Shown in pieces: positions 49,760 through 62,938 of a stretch of DNA of 64,000 bases; position 1 is the first letter of the stretch; the number at the start of each line of letters is the position of its first letter. The position numbers and the translations under genes are program-made. Under the pieces are notes generated by a model. The model saw nothing but the letters and a program-made list of their open reading frames with translations, was not told where the DNA came from and ran no database searches. This stretch comes from Paraspadella gotoi (Eukaryota > Chaetognatha), in contig CM119264.1 in NCBI GenBank assembly GCA_051294375.1, positions 12,340,263-12,404,262 of the forward strand, given 5' to 3'.

Positions 49760-50034
49760 TTTAAACATAAAATGATAGAAAATCTGTACCCTTGACGTTA
49801 CTCTCGTGCAAGAAAAACCGTACGATGCCATTCACCCTTTCTGAATATTTTTTCCATCATTTTATTATTGATTTCTTTCGTAGTAACTCATCTGTTCTCT
49901 TCACTTACGGATGGTCGGAATTCAATTACCGATATTCATGATTCTTTAGTTTCTTTAAAATCTTTTTTTCTATTTCTTTGATGTTAAGGGAAATTGACAA
50001 AAGTGACGAGGAAATGATGGATGTTCGTTCTCAG

Positions 50035-50049
50035 TCTCTTTCTCTCTCT

Positions 50050-50124
<75 letters not shown>
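50035..50124. repeat. (CT)n microsatellite
   Basis: CT array with one early interruption. Together with 49130 and 49650 it makes three long arrays within 1 kb. Confidence 0.95.
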
Positions 50125-50128
<4 letters not shown>

Positions 50129-50324
50129 AGCGGCGACATTAGTATGCGGATGGTTATGGAGGAAACATTTTAGACGGAACCGCCAGGAGAAAGATGGGTT
50201 CTCAGAGTTTTATTGAACGGATTGAGAGTGGGTTAAAGTTTTGGCGTTTCGACATTTTGTCGTTTTGTGCGCAATAATAAAACGTTTCTGATTAGAAAAA
50301 GATACATAAATTAGATATGCCTTG

Positions 50325-50916
50325 TTGAACAGCAAAAACTTACTTTCCAGGATTGCCTACTAATTTTGGAGATTAGTTTTACGGAAATATTACATTAGAA
50401 TCAAATTTTTTATAATATAACTTTGATTTTGTAGTTATGCAACGCTTTGCAATGAAGCGGTTTGAGATGAAAAACTGCAGACGAATTAAATTTAAAAGAA
50501 GATGAAAGAGATGGTAGATGAACGAGAAAGGTTAACCGCTTGAGTGAGGAAGTTGGTATGTTTAGTCTCAGAAAGCTAAAAGACGAAATGAAGCCGCTTG
50601 ACGAGCATTCCTCAGTCCTCAATCCTCACCCGAAACATGCAAAAGGTAAAACTGGGCAAACCTCATTCATAGAGAGTTAGAGAAGCGGAAAAAAAAACTT
50701 GCCTCGACTTGCCTGTCGAGGAGGTACAAAACCGCGGAAGCATGCCTTACCGCCGATAAAAAAGCTCCTGCGTCGTGTGCTGACTTTTCGCGGAAAGGGA
50801 AAGGACGGGAAAAAAAGAGCCCATCAGCGCTGATGAGATCAAAAGGGGGATCAAATTGTCTTTGCTCTTTCTACCTCAGCCTCTTTCTGTCGATGTGGTT
50901 GAGGGGAAGGAAAAAC

Positions 50917-50984
<68 letters not shown>

Positions 50985-52134
50985 GGCCGAAAAATTTTTT
51001 GGAAGAGGAGAGGAAAATATAAACGAGGTCGAACTAGCATCGCAAATGCATACGACGCTTTTAGCATAATCGGTCCTCAAATTTCCTAGAAATGAAAAGA
51101 GGGGGAAGCCAGATTTTTTTTTCTTTCAGCCTTGAGAAGGAAGAGGAAGTGAGAGTATTCGGATGTTAATAAGGGAAACGGGGTAATCGAAAACGGTTTA
51201 TAGGAACTCATTAAGGGAATCGCTCATTCGCGGCTTTTCAAAACTCTCCGGTTCACTATCACTCTTTTCATTCGATCATGAGTCGGTTCTGTTTCGTGCG
51301 AAGTGATTTGTCTGTTCACAAGTAGAAAAAAAAAACGAGCGATAATCACGCGACCCTCTGTCAAGTCAAAGGCCATCTCCCTTTTTAATTTTTTTAATGA
51401 AAATCAGTTCAGGATTACAAGTTGCGCCGCTTACGAATTTGGATTTCCTACTCGGAAATAGGGGAAATGTCTTGAGTTGGTTATTTGGGATCTCTCTCTC
51501 TCTCTCTCTCTCTAAAAGAGAAGAATTATAATCCCTTTTGGGGTTTGAACAGCAAAAACTTACTTTCCAGGATTGCTACTAATTTTGGAGATTAGTTTTA
51601 CGGAAATATTACATTAGAAATCAAATTTTTTATAATATAACTTTGATTTTGTAGTTATGCAACGCTTTGCAATGAAGCCGGTTGAGATGAAAAACTGCAG
51701 ACGAATTAAATTTAAAAGAAGATGAAAGAGATGGTAGATGAACGAGAAAGGTTAACCGCTTGAGTGAGGAGTTGGTATGTTTAGTCTCAGAAAGCTAAAA
51801 GACGAAATGAAGCCGCTTGACGAGCATTCCTCAGTCCTCAATCCTCACCCGAAACATGCAAAAGGTAAAACTGGGCAAACCTCATTCATAGAGAGTTAGA
51901 GAAGCGGAAAAAAAAACTTGCCTCGACTTGCCTGTCGAGGAGGTACAAAACCGCGGAAGCATGCCTTACCGCCGATAAAAAAGCTCCTGCGTCGTGTGCT
52001 GACTTTTCGCGGAAAGGGAAAGGACGGGAAAAAAGAGCCCATCAGCGCTGATGAGATCAAAAGGGGGATCAAATTGTCTTTGCTCTTTCTACCTCAGCCT
52101 CTTTCTGTCGATGTGGTTGAGGGGAAGGAAAAAC

Positions 52135-52204
<70 letters not shown>

Positions 52205-52715
52205 AGAGGGCCGAAAAATTTTTTGGAAGAGGAGAGGAAAATATAAACGAGGTCGAACTAGCATCGCAAATGCATACGACGCTTTTAGCATAATCGGTCC
52301 TCAAATTCCTAGAAATGAAAAGAGGGGGAAGCCAGATTTTTTTTTCTTTCAGCCTTGAGAAGGAAGAGGAAGTGAGAGTATTCGGATGTTAATAAGGGAA
52401 ACGGGGTAATCGAAAACGGTTTATAGGAACTCATTAAGGGAATCGCTCATTCGCGGCTTTTCAAAATCTCCCGGTTCACTATCACTCTTTTCATTCGATC
52501 ATGAGTCGGTTCTGTTTCGTGCGAAGTGATTTGTCTGTTCACAAGTAGAAAAAAAAAAAACGAGCGATAATCACGCGACCCTCTGTCAAGTCAAAGGCCA
52601 TCTCCCTTTTTAATTTTTTTTAATGAAAATCAGTTCAGGATTACAAGTTGCGCCGATTACGAATTTGGATTTCCTACTCGGAATAGGGGAAATGTCTTGA
52701 GTTGGTTATTTGGGA

Positions 52716-52750
<35 letters not shown>

Positions 52751-52760
52751 CTCTCTTCTC
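50325..52760 (+). repeat. 1.22-kb tandem duplication
   Basis: 50325-51546 and 51547-about 52760 are nearly identical, both starting GAACAGCAAAAACTTACTTT. Differences I see are a few one-base indels and GA/CT array lengths (50918-50979 and 52138-52201). No gene is recognised. The second copy ends in a CT tract with a 25-N gap. Confidence 0.85.
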
Positions 52761-52818
52761 TCTCGTCTCTCTCTCCTCTCTCTCTCTCTCCTCTCTTCTC
52801 TCTCTCTCTCTACTCTTT

Positions 52819-52843
52819 NNNNNNNNNNNNNNNNNNNNNNNNN
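52819..52843. other. Assembly gap, 25 N, inside a CT tract
   Basis: Placeholder-sized gap. Confidence 1.
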
Positions 52844-52879
<36 letters not shown>

Positions 52880-53564
52880 TCTCTTCCCTCTCTCTCTCTC
52901 TCTCTCTCTTTTCGTCTCTCTTCGCGGGTCAAAGAAATCGTGTGAATCACACTCGTGAGTCGTGAGGCAGACAAAGAGACCTTTTCAAGGTGAAATTGAG
53001 GTAGGGGGGTCGGGAGTCGGGGTAGGTGACGACGGTGGTGCAGGGAAAGTCAAGGCAATGTGAGCTGAGGAGATTAAGGTGGGATATAACTTGTAAAGTG
53101 TGGAATTTATGTACGGAAAAGGAAAAGCGGTGTGAGAAATGTTTGAATAAGGCTTTGTTTGTGGGGGAAACGAAGAGGAAGTTTGGGGATTTTGGATAAA
53201 ACTTATATCCACAAAGTCTATAATAATTTCTATTTACTCATGTTATAATGTTTAATCACATTTCAGCTTTTCACGCATTAGCTATCCTCAAGCTAGACAG
53301 TCACTAGTACTACATTAAAGAGACTTGAGTAGTATAATCTGTTTAATGTTATTCTTTTTATCGATTTGTTTCTTCAACGTCGACTTTTAAGTTTGTATAA
53401 TATTATATATATTATATATATTATATATATATAAATGACGGGAATAGGAACTGAGACTCAGGAACTAAAAACAAAAAGTAACGACAAAAACGACGAAGAT
53501 GGCGCTATCAGCAAAAATTCAGTTTATAAAGAAGAAACACGAGTTGTGTTTACGAGAATTAAAA

Positions 53565-53596
<32 letters not shown>

Positions 53597-54838
53597 AAAG
53601 AGAAAGAGAAAGAGAGAGAGAAAGAGAAAGAGAGAGAGAGTAGAAAATGGCGCTGATGGCTTTTAAGAAGCAATTTGTGTCTTTCGTCTACAACACGCCT
53701 AATTAAAATTAAAAAAACGCAAAAACTTTTAAATTTATAAATTTTGAGGAAAATGAAAAAAATCTCAATGTTTTATATACAAAGAAAAGAATTTCTTTTT
53801 GTCATAATTTCCTCGTTTTCTAAATTCTATAAGAAAGCAATTCTTTCTAATACTCACGCGTCTTTATTTACTCATTCTAACCCTAAAAAAAGCCTTAAAA
53901 ATGAATTAACCAAAACTCGATCATTTCTATTTTTCATTTTACCTTTTCTATATTTTTACATAGCTACATTTTAAGATTATGTTATTATTTTTAAATGATT
54001 GGATCTCCAAGACGAACGGACATCAGCCACCATTATTATTATTCGCCTTTTATCCCTTCCTCTATTTTATTGCATTGTTTCCATAGAGAAGGACATAAGC
54101 GTTATATGGGTCGAGAAGAGGTAAGGATGTGATTTGCATTCAAAAGCCCTTGGAATTCCTAAATCGGCAGCGCAGCGGTTGTCGGTGCTGCGAATCATAA
54201 ATCGGCAGCGCAGCGTCCCACGCAGACTGCTTAAGTTCTCCTTTTAGAGTATATATAGACGAATGAGATGACAAATGCAGAATAAATTATACAGATGAAG
54301 CGGAAGGGGCAATTTAAAAAAAAAATTAAAAAAAAATAATATTATGTATTGGGTTATATTACCCCCCTAAAAAAAAAAACCGCGCAGATATCAGAGTTAC
54401 TACGACCAAAGGTTTCTCATGAAGGTGAGTATGACGTTGATGTATCACTTTCACACATTCTCTGCAGCATTCATTGCTCTCGTCTCTCTTCCTCTCGTCT
54501 CTCTCTTCTCTCTCCTCTCTCCTCTCTCTCTCTCCTCTCAATTCCCTGCTTCTTACTCTGTCTCACTTCTCTCTTCTTAGACTCTCTACCTTCTCATTAT
54601 TGTCGACACTGATGAACTGAACTGAAACTGAACATCTCAGTATTTTTATTCTATCTACAAAAAAAACAAAAAAAAAAAACGATAAAATGAAAATTATCAA
54701 TAAAAAGTTGTTGAAGGAAGGGTGAGGACAGCCAAAAAGTCAATAGCAAAAAGTACATTAAATTACATTAGATGAACATGCGTTTTAGACGCCCTCGCTT
54801 TACACGTTGTTCCTCAATTGTTTCTAGAACAAGTCTTT

Positions 54839-54887
<49 letters not shown>

Positions 54888-54903
54888 CTCTCTTTCTCTC
54901 TCT

Positions 54904-54935
<32 letters not shown>

Positions 54936-56699
54936 GCTTTCTCATCGTTCGTCTCCTCTCTCTCATCTTTTCCTCCTCATCTCTCTCCTCGCCCCTCCTC
55001 TCTTCTCTCCCCCTCCTCAGCTCCCGCGTCCTCCTCCTCTCTCCTCGAGCGCGACCTGCTCTCCGCCTCGTGTAACATCTGTCTTCGGCATCCTCCGCAT
55101 CTCTCTCTCTCTCGTCTCCGGCAACTGCGTTTTTACACATTTTCATTGATTTTGTCAAATGTCCCTTTTATATCTTTACTCAGACATTTTTCGATGATGT
55201 TGCAGTCAAGGCGATTTCTGGGCCAACCTTCGAGCACCTTGTCCGTTTTTTATCTCGCCAGAACTGGTTAAAATAAGGTGAAGGGTGAGATGAAGGATTC
55301 GGCTATGCTTCTTTGTGACCGTAAGTGAATCAGTACGTTGTTGTCGTCGGTTGTCGACGTCGTCTCCTTCTAAACGGTCTTGAATTGCGGGAAACTTTTT
55401 TAGATCATCGTCCTTGGCTCTCCACGGACATGCAAGGCTAGCCTGCTTCTAACAGCTTCTTCAAAGTCTCGCAAGTTGCTATCGAATTTGTTAACACACT
55501 CTGCAGATGCTTGTAAGAAAGAAAATAAAATGTTTGGCGATCTATAATCTGTGACAAAGCGCCGCCTTTCATACCTCACAATTGCAGCTTTCTTGTTTGG
55601 GGTTTAGCAGTTTGAAGTGTTTCCATGGTTAAAAAAAAAATGGATAAAAATTAACGTTTTGGCAAAAGAAAAGAACAAAACAAAAACGAAAACACAAATT
55701 TTAAACTTTTTTTATATTTAAGCACAGCTGTCTATAATATATTAGTCTACAAACAATCGTCTGATGGGGTCGAATTGAAAGAGTATTTCAATTGTTGCTT
55801 TCACAATGGAAACTAAAATTTCAAATAAATGAGGACGAACAGACAAGCGAGATAGAAAGGCGGGTTAAAGTTTTAAACTTAATTTTGACCAGACTGTACT
55901 TGTTCAAATAAAATTTTTGCAAAAAAGTCTGCAACAGGAAAACGGCCGAGAAAACCTTTTTAATCAATATTTATATAACTATATATTGAAGTCGCAATAA
56001 GCACTTTTTGGTTGTATTGGTTATTTTCTATAAGAATTTAATAAAAATCGACTAAAAAATTTATAGTCCAAAGTCAGTTTGTCAATAAAAGAGATATTTT
56101 TTTTTTTTTCTATGTCATATGTCTATGTTACTTTTTAGGTAGTAAAATATTGTTTTCTGTTTTTTGTTAAGCATTTAAAAGTAGCATTTACTCTTTAACA
56201 AGTTCTCAATTTGTTATTCTGAGTCGAAATCGTTCGAAAGTTTTGTTTCAAATGAGAACGACATATTTCTGTCAAGCTCGATATTCTTTGTGTCCATAAA
56301 AACAAAATCTGCTTTGCCTACAATAAATTGTGGAGAATACACTGTTTCGAAGTTTCTCCGTTTTTTACCAAGTAGAATTTTTTTTATTTGTCGTCCATCG
56401 GCACATCCGCCGCGACTCGATGACTGGGCGTTGATCCACAATTCAACAAACGGACGAGTAAATTTTTTGAAATACGAATTCGAGAAGTTGTTCCAGGCTA
56501 CAACAACACAACAAACAACACAGCATGTACTTTCAACAATTCTAACTATTTTTGTTTTAAAACGAAGAAACGAGTGAAGATCGTTATAATTTTTCTCTCT
56601 TAAGTTTTGCTGGCTGATTGTTTTTAACCCGTAACAGTAATATCAAATTTTAGGCCTCAACATATCGGATAGATGATCACGGTATACCGATGTTATTTA

Positions 56700-56860
56700 T
56701 CTTTGAAACGGGTCTTCGAATGGAACCAGGGTCGAGGGTTAGTTCAGGCCCCCAGGCCGGAGTTAAGGCCGTCCGCACTTAATTCCACAGGTTTGGGATT
56801 GAAACCCGGTACTTGGTTTCATGACTGATTGCTTTACTCAATGAGCATCGGTCACACCTG
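56700..56860 (-). mobile_element. tRNA-derived SINE, copy 2
   Basis: Minus strand: GCTCATTGAGTAAAGCAATC (A-box-like), then GGGTTTCAATCCC (B-box-like), a GTGCGGACGGCCTTAA block and CCCTGGTTCCATTCG..GACCCGTTTC. It lies in the first 4.4-kb copy. Confidence 0.75.
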
Positions 56861-58038
56861 CTTGCTTATCAGACGGGGTAAACTTAGGCAATGCCACAAC
56901 AACAGGTACCGTCCTAATCCAAAAATGAATTTTAATTTTTTTTTTCAGATTGGTTACTGAGCCGTTCACTTTTTGAGGCAATGCAGGATATTTCGCCAAG
57001 TTGGACGGTAAGTTGATCTTTTTTAAGCATACATATTGATAATAGTATAGCAATGATTTAATAATTAAAGATAGATAATAGACTAGGCTAGATTAGATTA
57101 TAGAGTTGTGACAAATGAAATAATAGAGACTTTCGTTTCTAAAGAAACAAAAGTATAAATTAAAGTAGTTATTGTCCTACTTATTTCAGAATCTGGGCAG
57201 TGTACAACCTCTTATGCTAAAACTTCTGTAAGTACGGAGCTGTTACGAGGCTAGGGATTCGCCCCCTGCTCAGGTTCAATCTTAAGGATGAGGAGGAAGA
57301 GAGAGGTACCAATGAGCTAGTCTTCTGCCCTGCTCAGCAAACCTAAAGGATAGAAGGAACGAGAGAAGGTTCCTCAGTCTATGTCCGTCTCTCCGGGGTC
57401 AAAGAAATCGTGTGAATCACACTCGTGAGTCGTGAGGCAGACAAAGAGACCTTTTCAAGGTGAAAATTGAGGTAGGGGGGTCGGGAGTCGGGGTAGGTGA
57501 CGACGGTTGGTGCAGGGAAAAGTCAGGCAATGTGAGCTGAGGAGATTAAGGTGGGTATTAACTTGTAAAGTGTGGAATTTATGTACGGAAAAGGAAAAGC
57601 GGTGTGAGAAATGTTGAATAAGGCTTTGTTTGTGGGGGAAACGAAGAGGAAGTTTGGGGATTTTGGATAAAACTTATATCCACAAAGTCTATTAATAATT
57701 TCTATTTACTCATGTTTAATGTTTAATCACATTTCAGCTTTTCACGCATTAGCTAATCCTCAAGCTAGACAGTCACTAGTACGTACATTTAGAGACTTGA
57801 GTAGTATAATCTGTTTAATGTTATTCTTTTTATCGATTTGTTCTTCAACGTCGACTTTTAAGTTTGTATAATATTATATATATTATATATATTATATATA
57901 TATAAATGACGGGAATAGGAACTGAGACTCAGGAACTAAAACAAAAAGTAACGACAAAAACGACGAAGATGGCGCTATCAGCAAAAATTCAGTTTATAAA
58001 AAAGAAGAAACACGAGTTGTGTTTACGAGAATTAAAAA

Positions 58039-58077
<39 letters not shown>

Positions 58078-58931
58078 AGAGAAAGAGAGAGAGAGAAAGA
58101 GAAAGAGAGAGAGAGTAGAAAATGGCGCTGATGGCTTTTAAGAAGCAATTTGTGTCTTTCGTCTACAACCGCTAATTAAAATTAAAAAAACGCAAAAACT
58201 TTTAAATTTATAAATTTTGAGGAAAATGAAAAAAATCTCAATGTTTTATATACAAAGAAAGAATTTTTTTGTCATAATTTCTCGTTTTCTAATTCTATAA
58301 GAAAGCAATTCTTTCTAATACTCACGTCTTTATTTACTCATTCTAACCCTAAAAAAAGCCTTAAAAATGAATTAACCAAAACTCGATCATTTCTATTTTT
58401 CATTTTACCTTTTCTATATTTTTTACATAGCTACATTTTAAGATTATGTTATTTTTTAAATGATTGGATCTCCAAGACGAACGGACATCAGCCACCATTA
58501 TTATTATTTCGCTCTTTATCCCTTCCTTCTATTTTATTGCATTGTTTCCCATAGAGAAGGACATAAGGTTTATGGGTCGAGAAGAGGTAAGGATGTGATT
58601 TGCATTCAAAAGCCTTGGAATTCCTAAATCGGCAGCGCAGCGGTTGTCGGTGCTGCGAATCATAAATCGGCAGCGCAGCGTCCCACGCAGCTGCTTAAGT
58701 TCTCCTTTTAGAGTATATATAGACGAATGAGTGACAAATGCAGAATAAATTATACAGATGAAGCGGAAGGGGCAATTTAAAAAAAAAATTAAAAAAAAAT
58801 AATATTATGTATTGGGTTATATTACCCCCCTAAAAAAAAAGAACCGCGCAGATATCAGAGTTACTACGACCAAAGGTTTCTCATGAAGGTGAGTATGACG
58901 TTGATGTATCACTTTCACACATTCTCGCATT

Positions 58932-58981
<50 letters not shown>

Positions 58982-59247
58982 CGGTTAAATTCGATTCACC
59001 TTCTCTTTTTCGCCATGAACTGAACTGAACTGAACATCTCAGTATTTTTATTCTATCTACAAAAAGAAACAAAAACAAAAAAAAAAAACGATTAAATGAA
59101 AATTATCAATAAAAAGTTGTTGAAGGAAGGTGAGGACAGCCAAAAAGTCAATAGCAAAAAGTACATTAAATTACATTAGATGAACATGCGTTTTAGACGC
59201 CCTCGCTTTACACGTTGTTCCTACAATTGTTTCTAGAACAAGTCTTT

Positions 59248-59296
<49 letters not shown>

Positions 59297-61011
59297 CTCT
59301 CTTTCTCTCTCTTCTCTCTCTCTCTCTCTCTCATCTCTTTCTCTCGCTTTCTCTCGTCTCGTCTCCTCTCCTCTCTCTTTCTCTCCTCATCTTCTCTCCT
59401 CGGCCTCTCTCTTCTCTCTCTCCTCTCAGCCTCGTCTTCCTCTCACTCCTCGTCGCGCCATGCTCTCTGCCTCTCGTACTCTCTCTTTCGGCATCTCCGC
59501 GATCCTCTCTCTTCTCGTCTCTCCGGCAAATGCGTTTTTACACAAATTTTCATTGATTTTGTCAAATGTCCCTTTTAATCTTTACTCAGACATTTTCGAT
59601 GATGTTGCAGTCAGGCGAGTTTCTGGGCCAACCTTCGAGCACCTTGTTCCCGTTTTTTATCTCGCCAGATGGGTTAAATAAGGTGAAGGGTGAGATGAAG
59701 GATCGGCTATGCTTCTTTGTGACCGTAGTGATCGTCGTTGTTGTCGTCGTTGTCGACGTCGTCTCGCTTCTAACGGTCTTGAATTGCGGGACTTTTTAGA
59801 TCATCGTCCTTGCTCTCCACGGACATGCAAGGCTACCTGCTTCTAACAGCTTATTCAAAGTCTCCAGTTGCTTCGAATTTGTTAACAACTCTGCAGATGG
59901 CTGTAAGAAAGAAATAAAACTGTTTGGCGATCTTATATCTTGACAAACCCGCCTTTCAAACCTCAACAATTGCAGCTTTCTTTTTGGGGTTTAGCAGTTT
60001 TGAAGTTTCCATGGTTAAAAAAAAAAATGGATAAAAATTAACTTTTGCAAAGAAAACAACAAAAAAAACACAAAATTTTTAAACTTTTTTTATTTTAGCA
60101 CAGCTTCTATAATATTTAGTCTAAAAACATCGTCATGGGCTCGAATGAAAGATATTCATCTTGGCTTTCAAATGAACCAAAATTTCAATTAATAGGACGA
60201 CAGACAAGCGAGATAGAAGGGGGTTCAAAGTTTAAACTTATTTTGACCAGATCTGTACTTTCTAAATAAATTTTTGCAAAAAAGTGTCAAGGAAAACCCG
60301 AGAAAACCTTTTTAATATATTTATATAACTTTATATTGAAGTCATAAAGCACTTTTTGTTTATTGGTTTATTTTCTATAAGAATTTATAAAAATCGATAA
60401 AAAAATTTATAGTCCAAAGTCAGTTGTCAATAGAATAGAATATTTTTTTTTCTTTCTATGTCATATGTCTATGTTACTTTTTTAGGTAGTAAAATATTGT
60501 TTTTGTTTTGTTAGCATTTAAAAGTAGCTTTACTCTCGCTTTACAAGTCTCAATTGTTGTCTGAGTCGAATCGTTCGAAAGTTGTTTCAATGAAACATAT
60601 TTTGTCAAGCTCTGGATATTCTTTGTTGTCATAAAAACAAAATCTCTTTCCTACAATAATTGTGAGAATAACTGTTTCGAAGTTTCTCCGTTTTTTACCA
60701 AGTAGAATTTTTTTTAATTTTGTCGTCCATCGCACTCGCCCGACTGATGACTGGGCGTTGATCCACAATTCACAACACGGACGAGTAAATTTTGAATCGA
60801 ATTCGAGAGTTGTCCAGGGCTACAACAACAACAACAACAACAACCAGTAGCTTTCAACAATTCAACTATTTTGTTTTAAACGAAGAAACATGAAGATCGT
60901 TATAATTTTTCTCTTAAGTTTCCTGGCGCTGATTGTTTCCTTACCGATAACAAGTAATCAAAATTTTAGGCCTCACATCATCGGATAATGATACGGTTAC
61001 GATTTATTTAT

Positions 61012-61170
61012 CTTTGGAACGGGTCCTTGGAATGGAACCAGGGTCGAGGGTTATTCAGGCCCCCAAGGCGGATTAAGGCCGTCCGCACTTATTCCACAGG
61101 TTGGGATTGAAACCCGGTACCTTGTGTTCATGAGCTGATTGCTTTACTCAATGAGCCATCGGGTCACCAC
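61012..61170 (-). mobile_element. tRNA-derived SINE, copy 3
   Basis: Counterpart of 56700-56860 in the second 4.4-kb copy, and the cleanest copy: GATGGCTCATTGAGTAAAGC, then GGTTTCAATCCCAACCTGTG about 25 bases further on. Confidence 0.75.
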
Positions 61171-61545
61171 TGCTTATAGGCGGGGTAAACTTAGGCAATG
61201 CACAACAACAGGTACCTCCTATCAAAAATGAATTTTAATTTTTTTTTTCAGATGGTTACGCCGTTCACTTTTTGAGGCAATGCAGATATTTCGCCAAGTT
61301 GGACGGTAAGTTGATCTTTTTTAGCATACATATAAATTATACAATGATTAATATTAAAGATAGATAATAGATAGGCTAGATAGATTATAGATTTGAAAAT
61401 GAATAATGAAGACTTTCTGTTTTGAAAAAACAAAAGTTATAAATTAAAGTAGTTATTGTCCTACTTTATTTCAGAATCTGGGCAGTCGTATCAACCTCTT
61501 ATGCTAAAACTCTGTAAGTACGAGCTGTTACGAGGCTAGGGATCT

Positions 61546-61800
61546 CGCCCCTGCTCAGCAACTTAAGGATAGGAAGGAAGAGAGAGGTACCTGAGCTAGT
61601 CTTCTCGCCCCTGCTCAGCAACCTAAGGATAGGAAGGAAGAGAGAGGTTCCTCAGCTTGTCTCCTCGCCCCTGCTCCGCAACCTGAGGTTAGGAAGGAAG
61701 AGAGAGGTACCTGAGCTAGTCTGCTCGCCCCTGCTCACCTACCTGAGGTTAGGAAGGAAGCGATAGGTACCTGAGCAAGTTTTCTCGTCACTCCTCTGCT
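61546..61800 (+). repeat. 60-bp minisatellite, about 4 copies
   Basis: Units repeat exactly every 60 bases with GGTACCTGAGCTAGTCTTCT, CGCCCCTGCTCAGCAACCTA and AGGATAGGAAGGAAGAGAGA blocks, diverging towards the right end. About two garbled units occur at 57255-57395, at the end of the first 4.4-kb copy. It runs straight into the promoter-bearing inverted repeat. Confidence 0.9.
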
Positions 61801-61815
61801 ATGTCAGCTATCTCA

Positions 61816-62234
61816 GCTGGTCTTGCTGGGGCGCAGTTGTTCTTCTTTCTTCTTGGGAGGCCGCTGAACTGCCCCCAGAAGCCTTGTTACACTCCTTTTT
61901 ATAGAAGCATAGTCAGCATAGATCATCTAATGAGAAGTTGGCGGGAAAACAGAAGAACCAATGACAAGCTTGCACACCTCAGCAAGAGAGAGAGGAGGAA
62001 AGAGAGATCTCAGATATCACAGCCCTCAGCCAATAGGAGAGAGAGGAGAGCTGAGGGTCCTCAAGGGGTACTCAGGTTCCTTAGCCTTGCACCAATGAGA
62101 TGCTCTATTTTATGTAGATGAGGAGGAAGGGTAGGCTAGGTTTTTCTATAAAAAGGAGTGTAACAAGGCTTCTGGGGGCAGTTCAGCGGCCTCCCAAGAA
62201 GAAAGAAGAACAACTGCGCCCCAGCAAGACCAGC
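61816..62234. repeat. Perfect 91-bp inverted repeat with 237-bp spacer
   Basis: 61816-61906 and 62144-62234 are exact reverse complements, including a TATAAAAAGGAGTG promoter-like core and TCTGGGGGCAGTTCAGCGGC. The spacer carries three CCAAT words on the + strand (about 61958, 62031 and 62091). Right of the arm are AATAAA signals, and an end-like CCGCAACA lies at about 62435. The layout suggests LTR-type sequence with an inverted second tip. Confidence 0.75.
62147..62154 (+). promoter_or_regulatory. TATA box
   Basis: TATAAAAA downstream of three CCAAT boxes, with AATAAA about 175 bases further on. An identical box faces the other way at about 61896-61903 on the minus strand. Confidence 0.5.
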
Positions 62235-62323
62235 GGACCTCAGGACTCAGGATCATAGAGGAACTATGCCCAAATCTCCCTGGATAGGAAATCCTTTGCC
62301 TGGCAACGGCCCTCACTGTTGGA

Positions 62324-62329
62324 AATAAA
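62324..62329 (+). promoter_or_regulatory. Poly(A) signal cluster
   Basis: AATAAA, followed by further AATAAA words within 40 bases. Fits the R/U5 side of an LTR or the end of a short transcript. Confidence 0.45.
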
Positions 62330-62759
62330 GGATGCTAATAAACTACAAATAAAACTCTAATAAAACGTTTTTCCTGATAGGAAAAAGTAGCTACTGGGTA
62401 GTTGTAGGATTGATCTTTTTTGCGGCCCGAAATCCGCAACACGAGCGTTTTAATTTTTTAAACTAAATAAAACTTTAAAAATCATACCAGAAAGTTGGAA
62501 ACGGTTATCAAGTTTCTGAAGTTAATTTCATAAAACATACGTAATTGAAATTAATTTTTTTTCCTAAGGTAAAACGAAATGGTTCTGCGCTTATGTTCAA
62601 TTACGAGGAGAAAAGAAAACGGTGAAAAACCAAATCTTTTCAATTAAAAATAGAACAAGAATAATCAATTGATAATTTTATATGAAAATAATAATAAATA
62701 CAATGATATTATAATTTATAAGTATGACTTATTATAAATTTATTTTTCCAATGACTCAG
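62330..62759. other. AT-rich spacer before the isolated exon
   Basis: No gene seen. The first 110 bases still belong to the LTR-like block. Confidence 0.45.
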
Positions 62760-62938
62760 TTCGCGACGACGAGCCTGACTGAGGCGCAGCGGTGGTTGGA
62801 TCGCCACAGAGACTACGTTCCCTACGCGGTGATCCCGATGACGGGGCCTTTTGCCGAAGACCCCGCCGGCTTGCCCCGCGATTGGCCGGGCGGGAAGGCG
62901 AGGTGGTACGACAGGCACGTGAACGTTATGAAGAGGAG
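62760..62938 (+). CDS. Isolated internal exon of an unidentified gene
   Basis: A GC-rich open stretch starts after an acceptor-like ATGACTCAG and ends at AGGAG|GTGTGT, entering in phase 0 and leaving in phase 2. It encodes 59 residues including LTEAQRWLDRHRDYVPYAVI and GLPRDWPGGKARWYDRHVN, rich in Trp/Arg/Asp with clear codon structure, unlike the surrounding AT-rich DNA. If unspliced, the frame stops at 62975. I do not recognise the family, and no partner exon was found within the window, so the gene may continue to the right. Confidence 0.5.

Larger units (their letters stand above)
52923..61545 (+). repeat. 4.4-kb tandem duplication
   Basis: 52923-57394 and 57395-about 61545 are collinear, both starting GGGTCAAAGAAATCGTGTG. 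Shared landmarks are TATATA tracts (53399, 57875), GA tracts (53575, 58045), the AAATCGGCAGCGCAGCG pair (54160-54215, 58627-58680), CT-rich tracts, the SINE and a partial 60-bp minisatellite. Beyond the first 1.5 kb the copies differ by frequent one-base indels in both directions, so neither consensus is clean. No coding gene is supported. Confidence 0.85.

Noticed and set aside
54160-54215. AAATCGGCAGCGCAGCG pair as a possible structured RNA
   Set aside because: A short direct repeat only; no extended fold or family recognised.
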